A stretch of DNA of 64,000 nt from Methyloversatilis discipulorum (GTDB lineage: Bacteria > Pseudomonadota > Gammaproteobacteria > Burkholderiales > Rhodocyclaceae): assembly GCF_000527135.1 (NCBI RefSeq), contig NZ_AZUP01000001.1:2976001-3040000 (forward strand), given 5' to 3'. Below the pieces are notes generated by a model. The model saw only the letters and a program-made list of their open reading frames with translations, ran no database searches and was not told the origin of the DNA. A program made the position numbers and the translations under genes. The first letter of the stretch is position 1. Each line of letters opens with the position of its first letter. Positions 27,446-38,733 of this stretch are shown one piece after another.

Positions 27446-29445
27446 TGCGCGCGCCGCATTGGCTGGCCGTCGCCTGCACGCTGTGCTGCGGCAGCGCGCT
27501 GGCGGCACCGCAGTACGCGATCACCGCGCGCCTTGCGCCGGCCAGCGGCACGCTGGACGCCTCCGCCCGCATCGTGCTGCCGGCCGGCGAAGCAGTGGCG
27601 CTGCGCATGGACGGCGCCCACCGCATCGAATCGCTGCAGCTCGACGGCCGCCCGCTGGCCGCGGCGCGCGACGGCGGGCAATGGCGCATCGACCTCGCGG
27701 CCGCCGCGCGCGAACGCCAGCTCGAACTGCGCTGGCAGATCCGCGCGCAGGCCCCGGACAGCGCCGCCCGCCACCGCGACACGCTGACCGCCTTCGCGCC
27801 GCAGATCGGCGAAGCAGGCAGCTTCCTGCCGGCTGGCGGCGCCTGGTACCCGCTGCCCTACGACAGCGCCGGGCCGCTGCTGCACCGCTACGCGCTCACC
27901 GTCGACCTGCCCGCCACGCAACGCGCGCTGGCGCCGGGCGACCTGACGCAGGACACGGTGCGCGACGGCCGGCGCAGCCAGCGCTTCGACGCGCGCCAGG
28001 ACGGCGAGGGCGCCGACCTGATGGCCGGCCCGTGGCAGCAGACGACGCGCGCGCTGCGTGCCCGCGACGGTCGCACGCTGACGCTGGTCACGCTGTTCCA
28101 TCCGCAGCTGGCAGCCGAAGCCGAAGGCTATCTCGACGCCGCGGCGCAGGCACTGACGCAGTTCGAGGCGCGCTTCGGCGACTACCCGTACAGCCGCTTC
28201 AGCATCGCCTCGTCGCCGACGCCGACCGGCTTCGGCATGGCCGGCCTGACCTACCTCGGCATCGACGTGCTGCGCCTGCCCTTCATCCGCCACACCTCGC
28301 TGCCGCACGAGATCGCGCACAACTGGTGGGGCAACGGCGTGCATCTGGCGCTGGACAGCGGCAACTGGTCGGAAGGCCTGACCACTTTCGTCGCCGACTA
28401 CGCCCAGCGCGAAGCACAGGGCGACGACGCGGCGCGCACGTTGCGCCTGGACTGGCTGCGCGGCCTGTCGGCGCTGGCGCCGTCGGCGCACGACAGCCTG
28501 GCCGACTTCGGCGGCCGCACGCACGACGCGTCGCAGGCCATCGGCTATCACAAGGCGGCGCTGCTGTTCCTGATGCTGCGCGACACGCTGGGTGCGGCCA
28601 CCTTCGACCGCGCACTGCGCACCTTCTGGTCCACCCACCGTCACCGCCGCGCCGGCTGGAACGATCTGCGCGCCGCCTTCGAGCAGGCGTCCGGCCGCGA
28701 CCTGCGCCGCTTCTTCGCCGAATGGGTGGACGGCCGCGGTCTGGCCGAGCCGCGGCTGGACGCGGTCACGCCGGGCGCCGACAGCGTCACGCTGACGCTG
28801 GCGCAGCCGGCACCGCCCTATCTGCCCGCCCTGCCGCTGCACCTGCGCGACCCGGACAGCGGAGCGCTGCGCGTCGAAACGCTGGCCCTCGACCGGCCGC
28901 AGCAGTCCTTCACCTTGCCGCTGCAGGGCTGCGTCGAACTGACGCTCGACCCGGATTTCCGCACCGCGCGCCGACTGCGCCCGGGCGAGGCACCCCCCAT
29001 CCTGCGCGAAGCGACGCTGGACGGCACGCTGGCGCTGACCGTGCTCGACGGCGGCGACGCGCGTTTCACTGCGGCGGCCGACGCGCTGGTCGGCGACTGG
29101 CTGGACGCACCGCCGCCGCGGCTCGCCGCCGACGTCGCACCCGGGCGCAGCGCCCGCATGGTGATCGGCCGCGGTGCCGACATCGACCGCTGGCTGTCGC
29201 GGCATGGCCTGCCGGCCCGCCCGCGCGACGGCGACGTCGTCGCGTGGGCCGTACGCAGCGCCGCTGGCGGCACGCTGGCGCTGGTCGCCGCACGCGACGC
29301 CGACGCGCTGACGGCGGCCCGGCGCGCCTTGCCGCATTACGGTCAGCAGGGCTGGGTGGTGATCAAGGACGGACGCGCCAGTGCGCGCGGCCAGTGGCCG
29401 GCGCAGACGCAATGGACCCGGGTGTGCGCGCTCAGCGCGCGATGA
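27445..29445 (+). CDS. Exported M1-type zinc aminopeptidase-like protein
   Basis: 666 residues from the ATG at 27445, which gives a signal peptide (CCGSALAAPQ). The gluzincin site is complete: LPHEIAHNWWGNGV (HExxH) and, 18 residues on, the Glu in NWSEGLTTFVADY. Upstream GFGMAGLTYLG takes the place of the GAMEN exopeptidase motif. The C-terminal 250 residues have no domain I recognise. Likely periplasmic peptidase co-transcribed with the ChaN-like gene. Confidence 0.85.
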   Translation: MRAPHWLAVACTLCCGSALAAPQYAITARLAPASGTLDASARIVLPAGEAVALRMDGAHRIESLQLDGRPLAAARDGGQWRIDLAAAARERQLELRWQIRAQAPDSAARHRDTLTAFAPQIGEAGSFLPAGGAWYPLPYDSAGPLLHRYALTVDLPATQRALAPGDLTQDTVRDGRRSQRFDARQDGEGADLMAGPWQQTTRALRARDGRTLTLVTLFHPQLAAEAEGYLDAAAQALTQFEARFGDYPYSRFSIASSPTPTGFGMAGLTYLGIDVLRLPFIRHTSLPHEIAHNWWGNGVHLALDSGNWSEGLTTFVADYAQREAQGDDAARTLRLDWLRGLSALAPSAHDSLADFGGRTHDASQAIGYHKAALLFLMLRDTLGAATFDRALRTFWSTHRHRRAGWNDLRAAFEQASGRDLRRFFAEWVDGRGLAEPRLDAVTPGADSVTLTLAQPAPPYLPALPLHLRDPDSGALRVETLALDRPQQSFTLPLQGCVELTLDPDFRTARRLRPGEAPPILREATLDGTLALTVLDGGDARFTAAADALVGDWLDAPPPRLAADVAPGRSARMVIGRGADIDRWLSRHGLPARPRDGDVVAWAVRSAAGGTLALVAARDADALTAARRALPHYGQQGWVVIKDGRASARGQWPAQTQWTRVCALSAR

Positions 29446-30415
29446 GCAGCGCGTCCAGCCCGAGCCGGTCACGCAGCAGGCGGGCGGCCGATTCGGCCGC
29501 TTCGCGGCTGGCGAAGGGGCCGGCCTGCACGCGGTGGCGACTGCCGTCGCTGTTCACCCGCACGCGGTCGGCCAGTTCGACCAGCCCGTCGACGACGCGA
29601 CGGCTCAGCGCCTGCGCGTTGTCGAGGCCGGAGAATGCGCCCAGCTGCAGCCAGTGACCGGCGTCGGCAGGCGCCGCTTCGGTCGACAGCGCGGCGATCA
29701 CATCCCGATCGGCGGCGGCACGCTCGACCGGCGGCGTGCGCTGCACTTCCGGCCGACCGGCGGCACGACGCGCCAGCAGATCGCCCGGGCTGCCTTCGGC
29801 GAACACCGCCTCGACCTCGACTTCGGCACTGCCGTCGTTCACGTAACCGAGCTTGGCGGCGGCGGTCCATGACAGGTCGATCACCCGGCCCGGCTTGAAC
29901 GGACCGCGGTCATTCACCCGCACGACGACCGAGCGGCCGCTGGCCAGGTGGGTGACGCGAGCGTAGCTCGGGATGGGCAGTGTCGCGTGCGCAGCGGTCA
30001 TCGCGTACATGTCGTACACCTCGCCGCTGGAGGTCTTCTGCCCGTGGAACTTGCGGCCGTACCAGGAAGCGCGGCCGCGCTGGCGGAAGGGCTTCGCCTC
30101 GGTCATCGGCACGAAGCGCATGCCCAGCGCCGAGTACGGCCGGTTGGCGAAGCGGTGCAGCGGTTCGTCGCGCGGCACGGCATCGGGAATGGCGGCCAGC
30201 GTGGCGGCGTCCGGCGCGTTGTCGCCCGGGCCGTCGTCCAGGTAGTAGCCGCCGCCGCGCCGGGTCGCCGGCGGCGCCGGGCGAACCGGTTCGCCCGGCG
30301 GTGTGCGCACAACGGGCGCCGGATCCGGCTCGATCTCGGTCACCGGCGGCGCGCCGGCACAGCCGACGAGCGCCGCGGCGGCCGACAGCAGCGCGAGCAG
30401 GCCACGGATGCGCAC
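29432..30415 (-). CDS. rlpA: RlpA-type septal ring lytic transglycosylase lipoprotein
   Basis: 327 residues from the GTG at 30415 (VRIRGLLALL). Lipobox AALVGC. The RlpA double-psi barrel (GRASWYGRKFHGQKTSSGE, VVVRVNDRGPF, RVIDLSWTAAAKLG) is followed by a C-terminal SPOR domain (HWLQLGAFSGLDNAQALSRR) that binds denuded glycan at the septum. Last gene of the rod-shape operon; its 3' end overlaps the convergent peptidase gene by 14 bases. Confidence 0.93.
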   Translation of the reverse strand: MRIRGLLALLSAAAALVGCAGAPPVTEIEPDPAPVVRTPPGEPVRPAPPATRRGGGYYLDDGPGDNAPDAATLAAIPDAVPRDEPLHRFANRPYSALGMRFVPMTEAKPFRQRGRASWYGRKFHGQKTSSGEVYDMYAMTAAHATLPIPSYARVTHLASGRSVVVRVNDRGPFKPGRVIDLSWTAAAKLGYVNDGSAEVEVEAVFAEGSPGDLLARRAAGRPEVQRTPPVERAAADRDVIAALSTEAAPADAGHWLQLGAFSGLDNAQALSRRVVDGLVELADRVRVNSDGSRHRVQAGPFASREAAESAARLLRDRLGLDALLIAR

Positions 30416-30417
30416 GA

Positions 30418-31581
30418 TCAGCGCTCCCGCCGCCGGCGCCGGTGCGCCTCGATCGACATCAGCAGTCCGAGGCCGATGCACAGCGTCACCAGCGCGGTGC
30501 CGCCGTAGCTCACGAAGGGCAGCGGCACGCCGACCACCGGCAGCACGCCGGTCACCATGCCCATGTTCACGAAGGCATAGGTGAAGCAGGACAGCGAAAT
30601 CGCGCCGGCCAGCAGGCGACCGAACAGCAGTGGCGAGCGGGCGGCGATCATCAGGCCGCGCCCTATCATCGCCATATATATAAGCAGCAGCACAACCGCC
30701 CCCGCCAGTCCGAACTCCTCGGCCATCACGGCGAAAATGAAGTCGGTGTGGCGCTCCGGCACGAACTCGAGATGGGTCTGCGTGCCCTCCTTCCAGCCCT
30801 TGCCGAACACGCCGCCGGAGCCGATGGCGATGCTGGACTGGATGATGTGGAAGCCGCTGCCGCGCGGGTCGGAAGTCGGATCGAGCAGGGTACACACGCG
30901 CTGCCGCTGGTAGGCCTTGAAACCGGGCCACTCGACCCCCTCGGCGCACATCGCGTCGCCCTCGACCGCCAGCGTGGCGATGCCGACGACGCCGATGGCG
31001 AGCACCGGGATGATGAGCTTCCACGACAGGCCGGCGAAGAAGATGACGAACACGCCCGCTGCCAGCACCAGGATGGCGGTGCCGAGGTCCGGCTGGTGGA
31101 AGATGAGGGCGACCGGTATCAGCAGGATGACCAGCGCCACCATGAAGTCGCGCACCCTGAGCTGCGCCTCGTGCCGGTGGAAATACCAGGCCAGCATCAG
31201 CGGCACCGAAATCTTCAGCATTTCCGACGGCTGTATCCGGGTGAAGCCGATGTTGAGCCAGCGCTGCGCGCCCTTCGACGTTTCGCCGAACAGTTCGACA
31301 CCGATCAGCAGCACCACGCCGACCACGTAGAAGGGCAGCGCCAGCTGCATCAGGCGCAGCGGCGGAATCTGCGCCACCACCAGCATGACGCCGAGGGCGA
31401 CCGCCAGATTGACCAGGTGGGCGTCGAAGCGGAAGGAGAAGTCCGCGGTGGCGCTGGCCATGACCAGCGTCGCCAGCGACAGCAGCAGGGCGGTGATCGC
31501 CAGCAGCGGCGGGTCGAGCGCCGACAGCAGGCCGAAGATGCGCTCGCGCAGCGCCGACCACCTATTCGCTGTCAGTTGCAT
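30418..31581 (-). CDS. rodA: Rod-shape SEDS glycosyltransferase RodA
   Basis: 387 residues. The ATG at 31581 is chosen because GGAGG stands 6 bases upstream; the ATG two codons earlier is too close to it. About ten membrane segments; the SEDS stretches GSGGVFGKGWKEGTQTHLEF and PERHTDFIFAVMAEEFGL are intact. Polymerises glycan strands with PBP2 (mrdA), whose stop it overlaps by 20 bases. Confidence 0.95.
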   Translation of the reverse strand: MQLTANRWSALRERIFGLLSALDPPLLAITALLLSLATLVMASATADFSFRFDAHLVNLAVALGVMLVVAQIPPLRLMQLALPFYVVGVVLLIGVELFGETSKGAQRWLNIGFTRIQPSEMLKISVPLMLAWYFHRHEAQLRVRDFMVALVILLIPVALIFHQPDLGTAILVLAAGVFVIFFAGLSWKLIIPVLAIGVVGIATLAVEGDAMCAEGVEWPGFKAYQRQRVCTLLDPTSDPRGSGFHIIQSSIAIGSGGVFGKGWKEGTQTHLEFVPERHTDFIFAVMAEEFGLAGAVVLLLIYMAMIGRGLMIAARSPLLFGRLLAGAISLSCFTYAFVNMGMVTGVLPVVGVPLPFVSYGGTALVTLCIGLGLLMSIEAHRRRRRER

Positions 31582-33451
31582 CGGCATCCTCCGGTGCAGG
31601 GCCCGCCGGCTTGTTGCCCAGCAGGTAGTAATCGAACACCTGGCGCGCGATCGGCGCCGCCGACTGCGCACCGAAACCGGCGTTTTCGACGATGACTGCG
31701 AGCGCGATCTTCGGGTCGTCGGCCGGTGCGTAGGCGATGAACAGCGCGTGGTCGCGCAGTTTCTCGGCCAGCTTGCCGCCGCGGTACTGCGCGCCGCGCA
31801 GCGAGAAGGCCTGCGCGGTGCCGGTCTTGCCGGCGGCGACATAGGGCGCGCCGGCGAAGGCGCGGGCGCCGGTGCCGGCCTTGTTCACGTCCTCCATCGC
31901 CTGCTTGATCACGGCGATGTGCTCCGGCTTCAGGTTCACCCGCCGCGTCGGCTGCGGCTCGATCTGCCGCACCGCACCGGTGCGCACGTTCTCGACCTGC
32001 TTCACCAGATGCGGCTTGTACACGACGCCGTCGGCCGCCAGGATCGACACCGCATGCGCCATCTGCAGCATCGTGTAGGCGTTGTAGCCCTGACCGATGC
32101 CGACCGAAATCGTTTCGCCCGCGTACCACTTCTGCTGCTCCGGCTTCTTGAAGCGCTTCTTCTTCCACTCGGGCGACGGCAGCACGCCGGTCGCCTCGCC
32201 CTCGATGTCGATGCCGGTGCGGCTGCCCAGGCCCATCTGCGCCATGAAGCCGGCGATGCCATCGATGCCCCAGTCGGCCGCCAGACGGTAGTAATAGGTG
32301 TTGCACGACACGACGATGGACTTGTGCATGTCGACCGAGCCGTGACCGCCCACCTTGTCGTCGCGGAAGCGGTGACCGCCGAAGTCGAAGTGGCCGGGAT
32401 CGGCGATGGCGAACTGCGGCGTGCGCTTGCCGGCGGTCAGCGCGCCGAGCGCCATGAAGGGCTTGAAGGTCGAGCCGGGCGGGTAGGCGGAATAGATGGC
32501 GCGGTTCAGCAGCGGATGGTCGGCCGAGGTGTTCAGCGCCTCCCAGTTGGCGCTGTCGATGCCATCGACGAACAAATTGGGGTCGAAGGTCGGTTTGCTC
32601 ACCAGCGCCAGCACGCCGCCGGTCGAAGGTTCGATCGCCACCAGCGCACCGCGCCGCTCGCCGAAGGCCTGCTCGACCACGCGCTGCAGGCCGGCGTCCA
32701 GCGTCAGCCGCAGATTGTTGCCGTTCTGCGGCGGCGTGCGCGACAGCACGCGCACCGCGCGACCGGCGGCGGTCACCTCGACCTGTTCGAAGCCGGTGAC
32801 GCCGTGCAGGTCATTCTCGTACGACAGCTCCAGCCCGCTCTTGCCGATGTGGTCGGTACCGCGGTAGTTGTCGGCCACGCCGGCTTCGTCGATGCGCTCG
32901 GCGTCGCGCCGGTTGATGCGGCCCATGTAGCCGAGCACGTGCGACGCCAGTTCGGTGTTCGGGTACTGGCGGAACAGCCGCGCCCGCACCTCGACGCCGG
33001 GGAAGCGGTAGCGCTGGGCGATGAAGCGTGCCACCTCCTCGTCGGTCAGCCGGGTGCGTATCGGCAGCGAATCGAAGTTGCGCGACTCGTCCATCAGCTT
33101 GCGGAAGCGCTTACGGTCGCGCGCCTCGATATTCACCAGCTGCGCCAGCTCGTCTATCGTCGCTTCGAGGTCGTCCACGCGCGAGGGCTGGATTTCCAGC
33201 GTATAGGCGGAGTAGTTGCGCGCCAGCACCTCGCCGTTGCGGTCGACGATGAGACCGCGATTGGGCGTCACCGGCAGCAGCGCGATGCGGTTGTCCTCGG
33301 CGCGGGTGGCGTAATAGTCGTGCCGGACCACCTGCAGCCAGAAGAAGCGCGAGAACAGCAGCGCGAAGCACACCAGCACCAGCGCGCCGGCGAAATACAC
33401 GCGGCGGCGGAAGCGGACGAGCTGCAGTTCCGGGCTGTTCAGGTCGGTCAT
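31562..33451 (-). CDS. mrdA: Penicillin-binding protein 2
   Basis: 629 residues. One N-terminal membrane anchor (about 20-42), a PBP dimerisation domain, and a transpeptidase domain with the SxxK motif in PPGSTFKPFMAL, SCN-type motif VVSCNTYYY and KTGTAQAF. Cross-links peptidoglycan along the side wall in the Rod complex with RodA, MreC and MreD. Starts MTDLNSPELQLVRFRRR. Confidence 0.95.
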   Translation of the reverse strand: MTDLNSPELQLVRFRRRVYFAGALVLVCFALLFSRFFWLQVVRHDYYATRAEDNRIALLPVTPNRGLIVDRNGEVLARNYSAYTLEIQPSRVDDLEATIDELAQLVNIEARDRKRFRKLMDESRNFDSLPIRTRLTDEEVARFIAQRYRFPGVEVRARLFRQYPNTELASHVLGYMGRINRRDAERIDEAGVADNYRGTDHIGKSGLELSYENDLHGVTGFEQVEVTAAGRAVRVLSRTPPQNGNNLRLTLDAGLQRVVEQAFGERRGALVAIEPSTGGVLALVSKPTFDPNLFVDGIDSANWEALNTSADHPLLNRAIYSAYPPGSTFKPFMALGALTAGKRTPQFAIADPGHFDFGGHRFRDDKVGGHGSVDMHKSIVVSCNTYYYRLAADWGIDGIAGFMAQMGLGSRTGIDIEGEATGVLPSPEWKKKRFKKPEQQKWYAGETISVGIGQGYNAYTMLQMAHAVSILAADGVVYKPHLVKQVENVRTGAVRQIEPQPTRRVNLKPEHIAVIKQAMEDVNKAGTGARAFAGAPYVAAGKTGTAQAFSLRGAQYRGGKLAEKLRDHALFIAYAPADDPKIALAVIVENAGFGAQSAAPIARQVFDYYLLGNKPAGPAPEDADATDSE

Positions 33452-33551
33452 GGCGCCGACCAGCCCGCGAAGGTCGACGCGCGGCGCCGACCGGTCAGGG
33501 AGACGCTACGTGGTCCGATATGTGCGCAGGAAGTGAGCATAGGCACATTCA

Positions 33552-34076
33552 TCAGATCGGCCGGTTCTCGTCCTTGTTCTCCGGCCGGTACTGCGGCAGC
33601 AGCAGCACGAAGCTGATCGGATGCCACAGCAGCGTGGCGATCAGCGCGCCGGCGAAGTATTCGAGGCCGGGAAATTCGGCGTCGCCGGCCAGCCGCACGA
33701 GCAGCATCACGCACTGCGCGCCGACCAGCATCGGCAGCACGTGCAGCGACTGGCGCAGCGGGCCGAACCACAGGATGCGGCGCGAGAAGGTGGTCGCCGC
33801 ATAGGCGAGCAGCACGTAGGCGAGCGCGTGCTGACCCATCAGGCTGCCGTAGCCGACGTCCATCACGACGCCCATCACGAAGGCGCTGCCCATGCCGACG
33901 CGCAGCGGCTCACGCACGCACCAGAAGCACAGCACCAGCGCCACCCAGTCCGGCAGCCAGAAGGCGCGGCCGAGCGGCATCAGGTTCAGCACCAGCGCCA
34001 CCAGCAGCGACAGCCAGACAAACCACGGACGGACCGGACGCAGGATGCGACGCGAACTGAAGGAGGGCTGGTTCAT
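33552..34076 (-). CDS. mreD: Rod shape-determining protein MreD
   Basis: 174 residues, five or six membrane segments (WFVWLSLLVALVLNLMPLGR; VGMGSAFVMGVVMDVGYGSL). Overlaps the mreC stop by ATGA. Separated from mrdA by 100 bases without a gene. Confidence 0.92.
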   Translation of the reverse strand: MNQPSFSSRRILRPVRPWFVWLSLLVALVLNLMPLGRAFWLPDWVALVLCFWCVREPLRVGMGSAFVMGVVMDVGYGSLMGQHALAYVLLAYAATTFSRRILWFGPLRQSLHVLPMLVGAQCVMLLVRLAGDAEFPGLEYFAGALIATLLWHPISFVLLLPQYRPENKDENRPI

Positions 34077-34975
34077 TTCTTCGCCTCCTGCGGCAGAGCG
34101 TCGGCAGGCAGCACGCTCTCCGGCTGCACCGGCTTGCCCGGCGCCATGATGAGTACGGCCGAATGCGCCTCGACGCCGGCGATCGGCACGCAGAGGATGC
34201 GCACGAAACCGCCGTCGCCGTCACGGTCCACCGACTTCACGCGCGCCACCGGCAGGCCCGGCACGAACACGCCGTCGAGGCCGGAGGTGACGATGCGGTC
34301 GCCTTCGCGCAGATCGACGTCGGCCGCCAGGTAGCGCAGTTCCAGCGTGCCGCTGCCGGCGCCGAACATGACGGCGCGCACGCCGGTGCGGGCGACCTGC
34401 ACCGGCAGCGCCTGGTCCTTGTCGGAAATGAGGGTGACCTCGGCATTGAGCGGATAGACGCGGGTGACCTGGCCGATCACGCCGACGTCGTCCACCACCG
34501 GGCTGCCCGGCTCGATGCCGTGGGTGAGGCCCTTGTCGACGACGACGCGACGCGAGAACGGGTCGCGCACCGCGTAGATCACCTCGGCCACGCGCGCATC
34601 GACCTTCACCCGATCGCGCATGTCGAGCAGCGCGCGCAGGCGGGTGTTTTCCTGGTCCAGCTGCTCCTGGCGCAGCCGTATCGTCGCCAGTTCGGTGTGT
34701 TCGCGCCTGAGCTGCGCGTTTTCCGCCTGCAGCCGGGCGAGGTCGGCGAAGTACTCACCGGCCGAACGGACGCCGGCCACCGGCATGCCGGCGGCGACCT
34801 GCAGCGGCGTGGTCACCACCGACAGCGCCTGCCGCACCAGTTCGAGGTAGTGCAGCCGGTAGTCGACCACGATCAGCGTGAGCGAGGCACTGGCCAGCAG
34901 TACGAGGCGCACGAGCGGCGCCGGGCCGCGCCGGAAGAACGGCGGTGGGGAATGTCCGGCGACCGGTGAAGCCAT
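34073..34975 (-). CDS. mreC: Rod shape-determining protein MreC
   Basis: 300 residues: one membrane segment (about 22-44), a coiled coil (LQAENAQLRREHTELATIRL) and the periplasmic beta domain with VVVDKGLTHGIEPGSPVVDD and GVIGQVTRVYPLNAEV. Links cytoplasmic MreB with the wall synthases. Separated from mreB by a 385-base repeat region, which is unusual for this operon. Confidence 0.94.
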   Translation of the reverse strand: MASPVAGHSPPPFFRRGPAPLVRLVLLASASLTLIVVDYRLHYLELVRQALSVVTTPLQVAAGMPVAGVRSAGEYFADLARLQAENAQLRREHTELATIRLRQEQLDQENTRLRALLDMRDRVKVDARVAEVIYAVRDPFSRRVVVDKGLTHGIEPGSPVVDDVGVIGQVTRVYPLNAEVTLISDKDQALPVQVARTGVRAVMFGAGSGTLELRYLAADVDLREGDRIVTSGLDGVFVPGLPVARVKSVDRDGDGGFVRILCVPIAGVEAHSAVLIMAPGKPVQPESVLPADALPQEAKK

Positions 34976-35061
34976 GAATCAGGAAATCGCTTGTCGAAGA
35001 GGAAGACGGGAACCGTGCTGCCGTACGGGAGCAAGTAACGCCCGCGTTGCGCCGCACCACC

Positions 35062-35327
35062 GCCGCATCGCGGCCATAGGCCGCTCCCACCAGGCCCGCG
35101 CCGGCTTCGTGGGAGCGAGCTTGCTCGCGATAGCTGCCTGCATCGAAGCTCCAAGGTCGGCATGAGCCGCATCGCGGCCAGAGGCCGCTCCCACAGGAGC
35201 AGGCGCCCGATCCGCGGCCAGAGCCGGGTGGTTTGTGGGAGCGAGCTTGCTCGCGATAGCTGCCTGCATCGAAGCTCCGCGGTCGGCATAAGCCGCATCG
35301 CGGCCGAAGGCCGCTCCCACAAAGCCG
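35062..35327. repeat. REP-like repeat cluster between mreB and mreC
   Basis: At least two full units of GTGGGAGCGAGCTTGCTCGC...TGCCTGCATCGAAGCTC...CGCATCGCGGCC...GGCCGCTCCCAC, plus half a unit. Each unit is a long imperfect palindrome. This fills most of the gap 34976-35360, where no gene is seen. Hairpins in the mRNA could uncouple mreB levels from mreCD. Confidence 0.75.
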
Positions 35328-35360
35328 GGCGCAACCTGTGACCGTGACATCAGCCGGAAA

Positions 35361-36464
<1,104 letters not shown>

Positions 36465-36666
36465 TCAGCAGCGGTGTTGCGGCGGGCGACCCGGCGGCAG
36501 CTTTCGTCGGACCCGGGCCGCGGATGGCGGCCGGACGTTCGGGCCGGCTGCCGGGCGGGCAGCCTGAATGGTTCATAATGATAACCCAACAGTGCATAAG
36601 CTCCTTGAACCGAAACATCTTTGCATGCGGACGCCCCTGGCGCCCGACACCCCGGATCTGCATTCC

Positions 36667-36954
36667 ATGTCCCTGACCGACCAAGAAGTCCGCCACATCG
36701 CGAAGCTGGCGCGCATCGAACTGCCCGACGCCGAACTCGACCGCACGCGCAGCCACCTCAATTCCATGCTCGGCCTGATCGAGCAGCTGCAGGCCATCGA
36801 CACCACCGGCGTCGAGCCGATGGCGCACGCGACCGATCTGGTGCTGCGCCTGCGCGAGGACCGCGTGACCGAAAGCGACCGCCGCGCCGCCTATCAGGCG
36901 GTCGCCCCGGCGGTCGAGGACGGCCTGTATCTCGTGCCCAAAGTCATCGAATGA
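36667..36954 (+). CDS. gatC: Asp/Glu-tRNA amidotransferase subunit C
   Basis: 95 residues from the ATG at 36667 ([19 protein letters not shown], the conserved GatC start). Ends in an ATGA overlap with gatA. Subunit of the enzyme that converts Glu-tRNA(Gln) or Asp-tRNA(Asn) to the amide form; it stabilises GatA. Confidence 0.95.
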   Translation: MSLTDQEVRHIAKLARIELPDAELDRTRSHLNSMLGLIEQLQAIDTTGVEPMAHATDLVLRLREDRVTESDRRAAYQAVAPAVEDGLYLVPKVIE

Positions 36955-38417
36955 GTGATCGTATGAGCGCCCCCGAAACCGTGAAGTCGCTGGCCGCAAA
37001 GCTGGCGGCAGGCGAAGCGTCGGCCGTCGAGCTGGCGCAGGACTACCTGGCGCGCATCCGCGACGCCAACGCGACGCTGAACGCCTATGTCGAACTGAAC
37101 GACGACCAGACGCTGACCGAAGCCCGCGGCGCCGACGCGCTGCGCGCCGCAGGCCGGGCCGGCGTGCTGACCGGCGTGCCGATCGCGCACAAGGACATCT
37201 TCTGCCAGACCGGCTGGCATGCGCGCTGCGGCTCGAAAATGCTGGAAAGCTTCGCCGCGCCCTACGACGCCGGCCTGATCGAGCGTTCCCGCGCCGCCGG
37301 GCTGGTGACGCTGGGCCGCACGAATATGGACGAGTTCGCGATGGGCTCGACCAATGAATCGAGCTACTACGGCGCGGTGCGCAACCCGTGGAACATGGAG
37401 CACGTGCCGGGCGGTTCCAGCGGCGGATCGGCTGCCGCCATCGCCGCCGGTCTGGCGCCGGCCGCCAGCGGCACCGACACCGGCGGCTCGATCCGTCAGC
37501 CGGCCGCCTTCTGCGGCATCACCGGCATCAAGCCCACCTACGGCGTCGTGTCGCGCTGGGGCATGATCGCCTACGCCTCCAGCCTGGACCAGGGCGGCCC
37601 GATGGCGCGCACCGCGGAAGACTGCGCACTGCTTCTGAACGCCTTCGCCGGCTTCGACGAACGCGACTCGACCAGCCTGCAGCGCCCGGCCGAGGACTAC
37701 ACCCGCGCGCTGGCGCAGCCGCTGGCCGGCCTGCGCATCGGCGTGCCGAAGGAGTTCTTCGGCGACGGCATGTCGGCCGACGTGCGCGCCGCGGTCGAGG
37801 CCGCGCTCGCCACCTTCCGCACGCTCGGCGCGGTCACCGTCGAGGTGAGTCTGCCGCGTTCGGGCATGGCGGTGCCGGCCTACTACGTCATCGCGCCGGC
37901 CGAAGCCAGCTCCAACCTCAGCCGCTTCGACGGCGTGCGCTACGGCTACCGCGCACCGGACTACGGCAACCTCGACGACATGTACGCGAAGACCCGCGCC
38001 CAGGGTTTCGGCGCCGAGGTGAAGCGGCGCATCCTGATCGGCACCTATGTGCTGTCGCACGGCTATTACGACGCCTACTACCTGCAGGCGCAGAAAGTGC
38101 GTCGGCTGATCGCCGAAGATTACGAAGCGGCCTTCGCGCAGTGCGACCTCATCATGGGGCCGACCACGCCGAACACCGCCTACCGCATCGGCCAGAACGA
38201 CGAAGACCCGCTGGCGATGTACCTCGGCGACATCTACACCACGTCGATCAATCTGGCCGGCCTGCCCGGCATGAGCATTCCCGCCGGCTTCGGCGCCGAC
38301 GGCCTGCCGGTCGGCCTGCAGATCGTCGGCCGCTGGTTCGACGAGGCGCGCATGCTGGGCGCCGCCCACCAGTTCCAGCAGGCGACCGACTGGCACCTGC
38401 GCACACCGGAGACCTGA
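36951..38417 (+). CDS. gatA: Asp/Glu-tRNA amidotransferase subunit A
   Basis: 488 residues from the coupled ATG at 36951 (a second ATG at 36963 is possible). Amidase-signature enzyme: Lys in PIAHKDIFC, glycine-serine loop [20 protein letters not shown] and catalytic Ser in [12 protein letters not shown]. Releases ammonia from glutamine for transfer by GatB. Confidence 0.96.
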   Translation: MSDRMSAPETVKSLAAKLAAGEASAVELAQDYLARIRDANATLNAYVELNDDQTLTEARGADALRAAGRAGVLTGVPIAHKDIFCQTGWHARCGSKMLESFAAPYDAGLIERSRAAGLVTLGRTNMDEFAMGSTNESSYYGAVRNPWNMEHVPGGSSGGSAAAIAAGLAPAASGTDTGGSIRQPAAFCGITGIKPTYGVVSRWGMIAYASSLDQGGPMARTAEDCALLLNAFAGFDERDSTSLQRPAEDYTRALAQPLAGLRIGVPKEFFGDGMSADVRAAVEAALATFRTLGAVTVEVSLPRSGMAVPAYYVIAPAEASSNLSRFDGVRYGYRAPDYGNLDDMYAKTRAQGFGAEVKRRILIGTYVLSHGYYDAYYLQAQKVRRLIAEDYEAAFAQCDLIMGPTTPNTAYRIGQNDEDPLAMYLGDIYTTSINLAGLPGMSIPAGFGADGLPVGLQIVGRWFDEARMLGAAHQFQQATDWHLRTPET

Positions 38418-38421
38418 CACG

Positions 38422-38733
38422 ATGCAGACATTTCGCTACAGCAGCACGCAGCTGCAACTGATACTCGACGAGGCCGGCATCTACATGTGCGCCTGCCCGG
38501 CCCAGCTGGCCGCGCAGATGATGGAACTGCGCACCCTGCACCAGTACCAGATGAACTGCATGAGCGAAATGCCTGACATGGCCGACAGCCATCGCACCAT
38601 CGCTGACGCCGTTTTCCGTGCGCACGCGCTGCTCGAAGAGGCGCTCGACCGCGTGCTCGATATCGAGGGCTGGGACAAGGCCTCGCTGAAGATGCCCGAC
38701 GGTCTGCGCAAGAAGCGGGACGAACTGCTTTGA
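38422..38733 (+). CDS. Hypothetical protein between gatA and gatB
   Basis: 103 residues, mostly helical, with a short Cys pair (YMCACPAQLA) and a Met-rich middle. No domain I recognise. Five bases after gatA and overlapping the next gene, so part of the gat transcript. Confidence 0.7.
   Translation: MQTFRYSSTQLQLILDEAGIYMCACPAQLAAQMMELRTLHQYQMNCMSEMPDMADSHRTIADAVFRAHALLEEALDRVLDIEGWDKASLKMPDGLRKKRDELL

Noticed and set aside
26435..27508. Upstream extension of the large histidine kinase frame across the ChaN-like gene
   Set aside because: The extra 350 residues are the antisense of a well-supported gene and show no domain; the GTG at 26434 gives a sensible membrane start.
27363..29657. 764-residue plus-strand frame
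   Set aside because: Alternate frame of the M1-type peptidase, Arg/Ala-rich without motifs.
31385..33616. 743-residue plus-strand frame
   Set aside because: Antisense of rodA and mrdA.
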